Positions 1 through 7,517 of a DNA stretch of 30,121 nucleotides are shown one piece after another. Each line of letters begins with the position of its first letter. The first letter of the stretch is position 1. The notes beneath the pieces are model-generated. The model did not search any database and had not been told where the DNA came from. It was given only the letters and a program-made list of their open reading frames with translations. The DNA is from Chloroflexi bacterium UBA4733 (lineage in GTDB: Bacteria; Chloroflexota; UBA4733): NCBI GenBank assembly GCA_002404055.1, contig DHIZ01000307.1, forward strand, positions 1 to 30,121, read 5' to 3'. A program made the position numbers and the translations under genes.

Positions 1-1
1 G

Positions 2-55
2 CGAAAACTTGTGGCGCACTTCCCGAAGGCTTATGAGAATCTTCAGTTCGGATAG
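2..55 (+). CDS. Possible 3' end of an upstream gene
   Basis: One frame is open from the window edge to a TAG at 53-55 and reads RKLVAHFPKAYENLQFG. It would lie 64 bases upstream of the zinc-finger gene. YgiT-type zinc-finger proteins often follow a small DUF4258 toxin-like gene, so this could be the tail of such a partner, but 17 residues are too few to assign a family. The other two plus frames also stay open for 11-24 codons, so this may be chance. Confidence 0.2.
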   Translation, partial: RKLVAHFPKAYENLQFG

Positions 56-119
56 TACTATACAATCCATATGAGCCGAACACCCTGCTTTGGGAGCCGG
101 ATTTTAGGAGGACGAGACA

Positions 120-347
120 ATGATGTGCGTCATTTGCAAGAGTGGCGAGCTTGAACCGGGCAAGGTGACAGTGACTCTTACCCGTGCTCGGATGACGCTC
201 GTCATCCGCTCAATGCCCGCCCGTGTTTGTGAGAATTGCTGCGAGGAATATGTTGACGCAGTCACCGCGTCTGGACTGCTCCAAACACTGGAAGGGGCAG
301 CACGCGCCGGCGTCGAGGTAGATGTACGGGAGTACATGGCGGCCTAG
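120..347 (+). CDS. YgiT-type zinc-finger protein (MqsA N-terminal-like)
   Basis: This 75-residue protein has two CxxC knuckles, CVIC at residues 3-6 and CENC at 37-40, about 30 residues apart. Between and after them is the short strand-helix pattern of the YgiT/MqsA N-terminal zinc domain. The start is well supported: AGGAGG at 106-111 lies 8 bases before ATG 120, and a second ATG follows directly. Family members are usually the second gene of a toxin-antitoxin-like pair, after a DUF4258 or MqsR-type protein. The C-terminal DNA-binding HTH of true MqsA is absent, so this is the short zinc-only form, whose function is not established. The presumed partner would lie to the left, outside the window. 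It shows no link to the glycosyltransferases downstream. Confidence 0.75.
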   Translation: MMCVICKSGELEPGKVTVTLTRARMTLVIRSMPARVCENCCEEYVDAVTASGLLQTLEGAARAGVEVDVREYMAA

Positions 348-549
348 CTACGAGCGTGAGCTCGGGTGGCGGGAAGCCACCAGGTATTGGCATATGCGCA
401 CGGGCCACCCCTTCCTCTGGGGCCGCCGCCGCCATCAGCCCCGCCTCCTCGGCGGTGCCATCGGCCGGACCGGAGCAAAAGGGGCGACGGGTGTGGCCCA
501 CCCCACACTGGCTATTGTGCTCCAGACCATTGGCTCGGTAGCGTAAGGC

Positions 550-1836
550 ATGGTGCTTTCGGTTCGGCGCGTGCTTGTTGCTGCTATCCTGCTTGTCGCC
601 TTGCTGCGCGGCGTGCAGACGGTCGTGGCTGCGGCGGCGCTTGGCCTGCCGGGGCTGGTGGGGGGCGACTTCATCGCCTATGAGACTGCCGGCCGGATCG
701 TCGATCAGGGCGCGGTACGGCGCCTCTATGACCTTGACCTGCAGCAGCAGGTGGGCAAGGCGATTGAGGTGGCGGGCGGTGTTCCTGCCGACCAGTATTT
801 TCGGTTAGCGTTCGATAACCCGCCGCTGGTCGCGCTGCTGTTTGCGCCCCTCGCCCTATTGCCACCGGCACTTGGACTGGCGATATGGACGATTTTCAAT
901 GTTGCCTGTACCGTCGTTGTGGCCTGGCTCTTCCTCCGCGCTTTGCCCGTACCGAGCGCGTCGGTGCTGTTTACCCTCGTCCTCGGCTTGCTGCTCTTCT
1001 GGCCCGACTTCCTCGGTTACTTCTACGGTCAGATGATGGGATTGGTCCTATTGCTCTACGCTCTGACGGCATACTGGCTGCAACGGCGTCACGATGTCGC
1101 TGCCGGCATCGCGCTCGCCTTGCTGGCAGCACTGAAGCCCCAGTACGCGTTGCTGCTGCTGCTGATCGTCTGCATGCAATGGCGGCGTCGCACCCTGCCG
1201 GTCATGCTTCTTGCCGGCGGCGTGCTGGCCCTAATTTCCCTTGCGTTAGTCGGCCTCGACGGCCTGAGAGCCTACGTGGGGGAACTCGGCGCGTTGGACC
1301 CGTATGCCGGGAATGGTGCGTATCTCATTGATCCGGGAGCGATGATTAACTGGCGCGCCTTCCTCCTGCAATTCTTGCCGGGCCTACCTGCCACCGCCGG
1401 CTTCCTGCTGACCAACATCCTGGCTGTCGTGACCATAATCGTCGCCCTCGTAGTCTGGCGGCGTACAGAAAACCGTGGGCTCGACCCTTTCGGTTGGCCC
1501 TTCCTTGTGGTGACCGCTGCCACGCTGCTGGCGACCTACCACAGCCACATCCATGGCGCGATGCTGCTGCTTGTGCCGTACCTGCTCCTGCAAGGCAAGC
1601 CGACGCCTGCCTTCCGGAGCCTGGTGGTCGCCGTGTTCTGGCCGCCGGTCATTGCCCTCGCCTTGCTGGGCCCGGCGGTGTTCGCCCTGCGACCGGCGCT
1701 GTCGCTCTATGTCATGCTCTGGCTCGTCGTTGCGATGCTGGTTGGGTGGTACAAGACGGCCACGGCGGTAAGGGTGCCCCTCCAAAGTAGGTCGGTCGGG
1801 CAGGTACTCGTGGCGACAAACGGTGGAACGGAGTAG
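550..1836 (+). CDS. GT87 (DUF2029) polyprenyl-phosphate-sugar glycosyltransferase, paralog 1
   Basis: This 428-residue multi-spanning membrane protein belongs to the GT-C fold. It carries the landmarks shared by the GT87 genes here: GGDFIAYE after the first membrane helix, with the probable catalytic Asp at residue 40; FDNPPLVALLFAPLALLPP; GQMMGL; LKPQYALLLL; MINWRAFLLQFLPG; and YHSHIHGAMLLLVP near the C-terminus. The characterised GT87 enzyme, mycobacterial PimE, transfers mannose from polyprenyl-phosphate-mannose outside the membrane using an Asp in its first loop. The same role is inferred here; sugar and acceptor are unknown. ATG 550 is the first start after an in-frame TAA at 544-546. 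No good ribosome site precedes it, so GTG 553 is an alternative. The next gene starts 4 bases after its stop. Confidence 0.85.
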   Translation: MVLSVRRVLVAAILLVALLRGVQTVVAAAALGLPGLVGGDFIAYETAGRIVDQGAVRRLYDLDLQQQVGKAIEVAGGVPADQYFRLAFDNPPLVALLFAPLALLPPALGLAIWTIFNVACTVVVAWLFLRALPVPSASVLFTLVLGLLLFWPDFLGYFYGQMMGLVLLLYALTAYWLQRRHDVAAGIALALLAALKPQYALLLLLIVCMQWRRRTLPVMLLAGGVLALISLALVGLDGLRAYVGELGALDPYAGNGAYLIDPGAMINWRAFLLQFLPGLPATAGFLLTNILAVVTIIVALVVWRRTENRGLDPFGWPFLVVTAATLLATYHSHIHGAMLLLVPYLLLQGKPTPAFRSLVVAVFWPPVIALALLGPAVFALRPALSLYVMLWLVVAMLVGWYKTATAVRVPLQSRSVGQVLVATNGGTE

Positions 1837-1840
1837 CAGG

Positions 1841-3466
1841 ATGCCGACTCCGCTAGAGCGCCGGTCAAGAAGTGACGCCATTGACGATAGGCAGGATAGC
1901 CCGGTCACAGGGCCGGAGCCAGGGGCAGCCATCACCTCCGCCGCGGCGTTCGTTCGTCGCCACGCTTTCACTCTGGCTGCGCTGGCGACGGTGCTCCTGG
2001 CCGCCCTCCTTCGCTTCTGGCGCCTGGACCTGGCGGAGTTCAAAGGCGACGAGCTCGCGGTGACCCGGCTCGCCTTCGCCCTGGCCCAGCAGGGGCGGTG
2101 GCCGGATCGCGGCATCGTCAGTTCGCTGGGTACCTATAACTCGGCGCTGTTCGTTTACGTGGAGGCGCTGCCGGCGCTGCTGTGGGCATCGCCGCTGGCG
2201 CTGACTGCCCTGGTAGCGGCGCTGAATGTGCTGGCAGTTGCGCTGGCGATTGGTCTTGCCCGGCGGTATTTCGGATCTGTGACGGCGCTGGTGTCCGGCT
2301 TGCTGTTCGCCAGTACACCCTGGGCTGTCGTGTTCTCGCGCAAGATTTGGGAACAGGACCTGCTGCCACCGGTCGTGCTGATCTTCTTCCTGGCCCTCTT
2401 TGCCGTCGTCATTGATCGCAAACCGCGCGGCATGCTGGTCTGCGGTGTGGCGGCTGCGGTGGCCATCCAACTCCACCCTTCGGCGGTTGTGTTGCCGGTG
2501 GTGGCGCTGTTCGCCCTGCTGCTCTGGCCGGAACGCTTTCCCTGGCGCTACGTCGCGGCGGCCTGCGCGCTTGCCATCGTCGTGCTGCTGCTTTATGTGT
2601 GGGCGGAGTGGTGGCATGGTTTCGCCGACTGGCAGTTTGCTCTCCAGGGCGGCACGAACAGCGGGCTCGGTCCGCTGCTGGGGCTGGTCGTTGCCTTGAT
2701 CAACTGGCTGGAAGCCGCCTCCGGCTGGCAGGTGCTCGGGCAGTTCACCCCCACCGGATTGAGCCACAATGACCCAATTTATGTGACGCTGGCGGACATC
2801 TCAACCTGGGTTATGCTGGCCCTCGCCGCCGTCTATCTGCTCGCCCAGTGCCGCCGGCTGCTGGCGACCGGCGCGCACCGGAACGACCGGACGGCGCAGG
2901 CGCTCCTCCTGTTGACGTTCTGGCTGCTCGTACCGCCGCTGCTGTTGGGCATCAGCAGCCTCCTCACCTATCCCCATTACTTCATCGTCAGCTACCCGGC
3001 GCCGTTTCTGGCGATCGGCGTTTTCGCAGCGATGCTGATCAATCAGGGACGCGGCCGCCGCGATGCGGTCCTGACGGTAATTGCTCTGGTTGCCATGCTC
3101 AATACGGCGACCGTCGCGCGCTACTTGCTCTCCGTGGACCGCAGCACGTTTCCCAACGTGTATGGCCTGCCGTTGGCGTTCGACAACCAGATTGCCGCGG
3201 CCATCGCGCAAGACGCTGCCGGCCGTCCCTTTCGCGTCAGTGTTGACCCGGCGTTCCGCGATGGCCAGCAGGTAATTGATCAAATGGTCGCCTGGAGCCA
3301 GGCCGATGGATCAGCGCGGCACGGCAGTGACGCGGCCGCTACGTTGGTGTACTGGGTGACGCCCCTACCCACGGTCCCTCAGACCGACGCTCGGCGCATC
3401 CTGTCAATGGGCGCTCCGGGTGGGAAGCCACTCCTGACCGTCTGGGAGTCAACACATGCCGGCTAA
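1841..3466 (+). CDS. PMT/ArnT-like GT-C glycosyltransferase (GT39/GT83 type)
   Basis: This 541-residue integral membrane protein has about a dozen hydrophobic segments. After TM1 it carries RFWRLDLAEFKGDELAVTR; the acidic pair D70-E71 is in the position of the catalytic loop acids of protein mannosyltransferases and ArnT. Family members move a sugar from a polyprenyl-phosphate carrier to a protein or lipid on the outer face. The first 40 or so residues are polar and cytoplasmic. A soluble C-terminal stretch of about 120 residues (from NVYGLPLAFDNQ) follows the last helix. ATG 1841 is preferred over the in-frame GTG 1823 because GGAG at 1830-1833 lies 7 bases before it, and it leaves a 4-base gap to the upstream stop. 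The natural substrate cannot be read from sequence. Confidence 0.8.
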   Translation: MPTPLERRSRSDAIDDRQDSPVTGPEPGAAITSAAAFVRRHAFTLAALATVLLAALLRFWRLDLAEFKGDELAVTRLAFALAQQGRWPDRGIVSSLGTYNSALFVYVEALPALLWASPLALTALVAALNVLAVALAIGLARRYFGSVTALVSGLLFASTPWAVVFSRKIWEQDLLPPVVLIFFLALFAVVIDRKPRGMLVCGVAAAVAIQLHPSAVVLPVVALFALLLWPERFPWRYVAAACALAIVVLLLYVWAEWWHGFADWQFALQGGTNSGLGPLLGLVVALINWLEAASGWQVLGQFTPTGLSHNDPIYVTLADISTWVMLALAAVYLLAQCRRLLATGAHRNDRTAQALLLLTFWLLVPPLLLGISSLLTYPHYFIVSYPAPFLAIGVFAAMLINQGRGRRDAVLTVIALVAMLNTATVARYLLSVDRSTFPNVYGLPLAFDNQIAAAIAQDAAGRPFRVSVDPAFRDGQQVIDQMVAWSQADGSARHGSDAAATLVYWVTPLPTVPQTDARRILSMGAPGGKPLLTVWESTHAG

Positions 3467-4829
3467 ACTGCTTCCAACCCATCCGGCGGCGCCGGCGTTA
3501 GTGCAAACGCCAGGCACACCCTCGGTCCTGCGGCGACTCCTGCGCCGCCGGCAGTTCCAGCAGGCGAGGCTGCCGGTCGCACTTCGGCGATGGCTGCTGA
3601 TGGGCTACGGGAGTCTTGGTCTCGCCTTCTGGCTCTTGCTTGCTATGCAGGAGGGCGGCCTCTTTCGCGGCAGCATGGGCGCGGACTTTGCGGCCTTCTG
3701 GGCAGCGACGCATGCCTTCGTTGCCGAGGGCGCGGCCGCGGCCTACTCACCAGCGTCGATTGCCACCTATGCCGCTCATCTGCCTGGACTCAACGTGTTT
3801 TCTCACGACGGCTCTCTGCAAGTGCTGCCGGCACCGTACCCGCCCATCTTCTTCGCCATGTTCGTGCCGTTTGCCTTCCTACCCCCGACACTCGGCTTCG
3901 CTGCATGGACTGCCGTCAACCTGGTGGCGATCGTCGTCGTTTGTCGCCGGCTCAGTACACGGTACGAAACGAGCGCTCTGGCCCTCGTGCTGGCGAGCGG
4001 CGCGTTCTACCCACTGGCCATCAGCCTGTATACAGGACAGCCGGGTGGTCTGGTGCTGTTGTTGTTCGAGCTCGCCTATACGAACCTCGTGCTGGGACGG
4101 GAGTTCACTGCAGGAATCTGGCTTGGCGTGTTGCTCATAAAGCCACAATATGCCGCCTTGTTGCTTCTGATGATCGTCGTCCAGAAGAGATGGACAACGT
4201 TCCGCGGCGTCGTCATTGCCGGGAGCATGGTCGTGCTCTCCAGTCCGCTCATCCTCGGGTTGGCGGGGCTTCGTACCTACGATGCGGTGCTTGGATCTCT
4301 CCTGAGCTTCCGCGCCGCTCCGGCGGGTGTCTATCCGGCCATGATGACGAGCTGGCGCGGGCTACTGGTCAACCTGCTCCCCGGCACAGGCGAGCAAGTG
4401 GGCATCGCGCTTTCCGTCCTGCTCTCTCTCCTCACCGTCGCGCTCACCCTCTGGATCGTGCGGCAGCCGAGGAATGCCACCGAGCCAGTGTTTGCCGAGC
4501 GCATGTGTTTGCTCATGTGCGCGACACTCCTTACCGCATTCTATGGGCAGATCCATGGCGCGGTGCTCCTCATCGTCCCCTTCGTGGCACTGCTCGGGAG
4601 CCGCAGGGCAGGACACTTTCCGGTACTGGTGGTGATAGTAGGGTTGCTTCTGCCGTACGCCGTGCTCTTGATGCTCCACCATGCTGCGTTCGTCCCGATC
4701 ACCTTCACGTCGCTCGTACTGGTTACCTTTGGCTACCTTGCGGTACGAGCGCTAGTGAACCCCAGCGAGACTGTTCACCCCGCGTCACAGACAGGTCCGG
4801 CCAACGGCAGGTGGCAGGAACAATCGTGA
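3456..4829 (+). CDS. GT87 (DUF2029) glycosyltransferase, paralog 2
   Basis: This 457-residue membrane protein has the GT87 landmarks in order: GADFAAFW with the presumed catalytic Asp at 77, PAPYPPIFFAMFVPFAFLPP, GQPGGLVLLL, IKPQYAALLLL, MMTSWRGLLVNLLPG and FYGQIHGAVLLIVP. Its cytoplasmic N-terminus of about 45 residues is long and Arg-rich compared with the other copies. ATG 3456 overlaps the previous stop (TAA 3464-3466) by 11 bases, and GGGAG at 3444-3448 sits 7 bases before it, so translation is probably coupled. It most resembles the copy at 5979: both have PAPYPP and a long loop between the DF and PYPP motifs. A polyprenyl-phosphate-sugar donor is inferred from the family. Confidence 0.85.
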   Translation: MPAKLLPTHPAAPALVQTPGTPSVLRRLLRRRQFQQARLPVALRRWLLMGYGSLGLAFWLLLAMQEGGLFRGSMGADFAAFWAATHAFVAEGAAAAYSPASIATYAAHLPGLNVFSHDGSLQVLPAPYPPIFFAMFVPFAFLPPTLGFAAWTAVNLVAIVVVCRRLSTRYETSALALVLASGAFYPLAISLYTGQPGGLVLLLFELAYTNLVLGREFTAGIWLGVLLIKPQYAALLLLMIVVQKRWTTFRGVVIAGSMVVLSSPLILGLAGLRTYDAVLGSLLSFRAAPAGVYPAMMTSWRGLLVNLLPGTGEQVGIALSVLLSLLTVALTLWIVRQPRNATEPVFAERMCLLMCATLLTAFYGQIHGAVLLIVPFVALLGSRRAGHFPVLVVIVGLLLPYAVLLMLHHAAFVPITFTSLVLVTFGYLAVRALVNPSETVHPASQTGPANGRWQEQS

Positions 4830-6007
4830 AAGCGACTCGAATCGACGCTCGCTCAGCCGCCGGGATTGCCGAAGCCGTTCCTCGAAGCGCCGAGCGTCCG
4901 GCCGCGCTTGTCGCGCTGGTCGCTGTCAGCGTGTCAATAGCGCTGCTGACGTACCTGTTCGCCGCCCCAACGGGGAAGATCGGTGGTCGGTTCGCCGACG
5001 TCACCACCTACTATCACGCGGGAGAGGACTTCCTGCAGGGCCGGGACATCTACGCCTCCGGGCTTTTCCGGCAGTGGCCACTGGCCGCGGCCCTCTGCGC
5101 GCCGCTCGCTCTGCTGCCCATTGGCCTGGCTGATCGCGCCGAAGCGGCTTTGATACTCCTGCTCACAGAAGCCAGCTTCGTTTTGTTGTACCGCCGCCTG
5201 AATGCTACGCCACCGGGGTGGAGCTGGCTGCTGGTCGTGTTGGCCGGGCCGCTACTCCTGCTGACCGTCTATCTGGGACAGATGAGCGGGGTCTCCTTCG
5301 CTGCCTATGCAGCCGGCCTGGCGCTCTTGAAACGGCGCCCGGCAAGCGCCGGGATCTGCTTCGCGGCAATGGCAATAAAGCCGCATCTGGCGCTGTTGGC
5401 GATCCCCGCGCTCGCCGGCGCCGCCCCGGCGGCCAGCGTGGCCTTTCTGCTTGGCCTGCTGATCTGGCCCATCGGCTCAGTCGTCGTCCGCGGCCTATCG
5501 GGAATGAAAGAGTACATCCTCTTGCTCCTGCGCATCCATGATGGCAGCGCTGGTCTCGTTACCGTGCGCCTGAGCGGGTTACTGCCGGTCAGCGGGGCCG
5601 TATTTACGCTGCTCCAGGCCGTGTTTGGGGGGCTGCTGGTGGTGTTTCTCGTGGTGCTCTGGCTGAGATGCCAGCTAGGGCGCCGGACGCTCGGGCCCGG
5701 CGCGGTTGATGCGGCAACGGCGGTAGCCCTGGTGGCTCTGCCCTGGGCCGTGCTCTATGATCTTCAGTTTGCGGCGACAGCGCTGCTCCGCCTCGGCTAT
5801 CGTGGCGGTCGGCTGTCGTACACCGTATGGATCGCCTGGTGGATGTGTCCGTTGTGCGCGCTGTTGTTCCGCCCCTACGGCCTGGGAGGCATTGTGGCCC
5901 TTCTACCCCTGGCCCTGGCTGCAACGCTTTTGGGGCGGGCCCATTCCCTGAGCGAGCGGTCAGGGCAGATGGCGGCCGGTGGTGTTCGTGTCGCGACAGA
6001 AACGTGA
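4826..6007 (+). CDS. Divergent GT87-like glycosyltransferase, paralog 3
   Basis: This 393-residue membrane protein starts at GTG 4826, whose last two bases form part of the previous stop (GTGA overlap). The same frame stays open upstream to 3590, but that part is only a shadow of paralog 2. It keeps a recognisable GT87 skeleton: FADVTTYYHAGEDFLQGRDIY with Asp58 as probable catalytic residue, a GQMSG motif and IKPHLALLAIPALAG. It departs from its neighbours at three conserved sites: WPLAAALCAPLALLP replaces the PYPP/NPP segment, VTVRLSGLLPVSG replaces the SWR block, and VLYDLQFAATALL replaces YHSHIHGA. The YDL form is closer to GT87 proteins outside this cluster. A different sugar or acceptor is plausible. 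Confidence 0.75.
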   Translation: MKATRIDARSAAGIAEAVPRSAERPAALVALVAVSVSIALLTYLFAAPTGKIGGRFADVTTYYHAGEDFLQGRDIYASGLFRQWPLAAALCAPLALLPIGLADRAEAALILLLTEASFVLLYRRLNATPPGWSWLLVVLAGPLLLLTVYLGQMSGVSFAAYAAGLALLKRRPASAGICFAAMAIKPHLALLAIPALAGAAPAASVAFLLGLLIWPIGSVVVRGLSGMKEYILLLLRIHDGSAGLVTVRLSGLLPVSGAVFTLLQAVFGGLLVVFLVVLWLRCQLGRRTLGPGAVDAATAVALVALPWAVLYDLQFAATALLRLGYRGGRLSYTVWIAWWMCPLCALLFRPYGLGGIVALLPLALAATLLGRAHSLSERSGQMAAGGVRVATET

Positions 6008-7301
6008 GGGCGTGAAGGCGGCAGAGACGGTTTCCAGCGCCAGGGCACGTGCGGCGCTCTTTGCGATCCTTCTCGCCTTCGCAGCGTTCTGGAGCGTGCT
6101 GGTCATACGCTCCAACGGCATCTTTGCCGGCAGTTTCAGCGTGGACTTTCGCTCTTTTTGGGCGGCTGATCAGGCCTTCATCACCAGCGGCCCTGCATCT
6201 GCCTACGATTTGGGTCGAGCGAACGTACTGATCCAGCAACTCAGCCGCTACAACGGGCCAGGTGGCGGATCGTTAGAGGCGGCGCCGGCCCCGTATCCAC
6301 CGCCTTTCTTTCTCATCTTCGCACCGTTCGCCCTGCTGCCGCCGCCCATTGGACTCGGGTTGTGGACGCTCTTCAACCTGGGCCTGGCCGTCGGAGCCGT
6401 CTGGCCGTTGCTGCGCACGGCCCGAACGCCCTGGCTTGCGCTCATGGCTGCCTTGCTTTTCTTCCCGCTGGCCTTCTCGCTTTACGCCGGTCAACCGAGC
6501 GGCATCCTGCTCTTCGGCCTCGCGCAGGTGTATCGCTCACTGCAGCATGAGCAGGATTTCCGGGCCGGACTCTGGCTCGGCGTGCTGCTGTTGAAACCGC
6601 AGTACGCCTTCGGGTTGGTCCTGGTCCTGCTGCTGAAGCGGCGCTGGCCGGCGCTATCCGGCGTCGCGCTGGCCGGCGTCTTGTTGGCAGTCGTCAGCCT
6701 GGCGCTGGTCGGCATCCAGGGACTGCTGGCATACCGGGCGATGCTGTCGTCGGTGGCCGGTTTTCGCTCGGCGCCGGCCGGCATTGCGCCCAACATCATG
6801 ATTAGCTGGCGCAGCTTCTTGCTCAACCTTCTGCCGGGGCTGACCGACCGAACCGGACTGCTCTTGACGCTCGTGTGTTCCGTGCTGACGGTCCTCTGTA
6901 TCCCCATCCTCTGGCGAGGGCAGTGGCAACCACGTAGGGCGGACTTCGCCACTCGCTTCTTGGGCACGATGATCGTCACCCTTCTCGCCGCCTACCATAG
7001 CCACATCTACGGCGCCTCGTTGCTGCTCGTCCCCGGCGCCTACCTGGCGATCAGCGATGCGCGGGGTCCCCTTCGCCGGACGCTCTTCCTGGGGCTGCTT
7101 GCGCCGCCGTTTCTGCTGCTGGTCACCGGGTCCACGATCGCCGTCGCGCTGCTCCTGGTCATCCTTATGACCACTACGCTGGCCCTGCTCCTCGTTTGGA
7201 ACGGGGCAGGTCGGCCCTCGCGTGGGACGAGTGGCGAATCGGGTAACGCGCAAGGCGTCGCCCTTGCCGCAACATCCAGAGACCAACTGGTGCGGAGTTG
7301 A
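5979..7301 (+). CDS. GT87 (DUF2029) glycosyltransferase, paralog 4
   Basis: This 440-residue membrane protein carries SVDFRSFW (presumed catalytic Asp56), PAPYPPPFFLIFAPFALLPP, GQPSGILLF, LKPQYAFGLVLVLLLKRRW, IMISWRSFLLNLLPG and YHSHIYGASLLLVP. It ends in a short polar cytoplasmic tail of about 30 residues. It is the last gene of the first plus-strand run. The start is uncertain: GTG 5979 overlaps the preceding gene by 29 bases, and GTG 6012 would give a protein 11 residues shorter that starts MKAAETVSS. Neither has a well-spaced ribosome site. Function is inferred from family: transfer of a sugar from a polyprenyl-phosphate donor on the outer face. Confidence 0.85.
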   Translation: MVFVSRQKREGVKAAETVSSARARAALFAILLAFAAFWSVLVIRSNGIFAGSFSVDFRSFWAADQAFITSGPASAYDLGRANVLIQQLSRYNGPGGGSLEAAPAPYPPPFFLIFAPFALLPPPIGLGLWTLFNLGLAVGAVWPLLRTARTPWLALMAALLFFPLAFSLYAGQPSGILLFGLAQVYRSLQHEQDFRAGLWLGVLLLKPQYAFGLVLVLLLKRRWPALSGVALAGVLLAVVSLALVGIQGLLAYRAMLSSVAGFRSAPAGIAPNIMISWRSFLLNLLPGLTDRTGLLLTLVCSVLTVLCIPILWRGQWQPRRADFATRFLGTMIVTLLAAYHSHIYGASLLLVPGAYLAISDARGPLRRTLFLGLLAPPFLLLVTGSTIAVALLLVILMTTTLALLLVWNGAGRPSRGTSGESGNAQGVALAATSRDQLVRS

Positions 7302-7323
7302 CAGGCGGGCCAGAGCGGCTGTG

Positions 7324-7346
7324 CTGGTCGGTCACAGGCCGACCAG
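7324..7346 (+). terminator. Hairpin after the first glycosyltransferase run, possible terminator
   Basis: CTGGTCGG (7324-7331) and CCGACCAG (7339-7346) form a perfect 8-base GC-rich stem with a 7-base loop, 22 bases after the stop of the last GT87 gene. No T-run follows, so it is not a classical intrinsic terminator. It could end or slow transcription, or protect the 3' end of the mRNA. The 7302-7517 gap otherwise shows no ORF that looks real. Confidence 0.4.
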
Positions 7347-7517
7347 AGCCACAACGCTTGTCGGGGAACGTCGGGTGGTACTAATGGCGTCGGCAGAGGC
7401 CACAGTTTGGGTCATTGATTCGTCGTCGCCGTTCTGTTTCCCTATAGTGATGTAACGATAGTCGCGGACGCTATTGCGGGGGCGATAGCGAACCGGCGCC
7501 GGAGTGAGGAGCAGGCG

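Noticed and set aside
322..546. Small gene between the zinc-finger gene and the first GT87
   Set aside because: Starts inside the zinc-finger gene, no ribosome site, composition as expected by chance.
1384..2767. Two overlapping antisense open frames (about 240 and 300 codons)
   Set aside because: They oppose well-supported membrane genes and have charged low-complexity composition with no domain.
3590..4825. Long upstream extension of the third GT87 gene in the same frame
   Set aside because: It overlaps paralog 2 entirely, is rich in Arg/Cys/Gly with no membrane pattern, and the real protein starts at GTG 4826.
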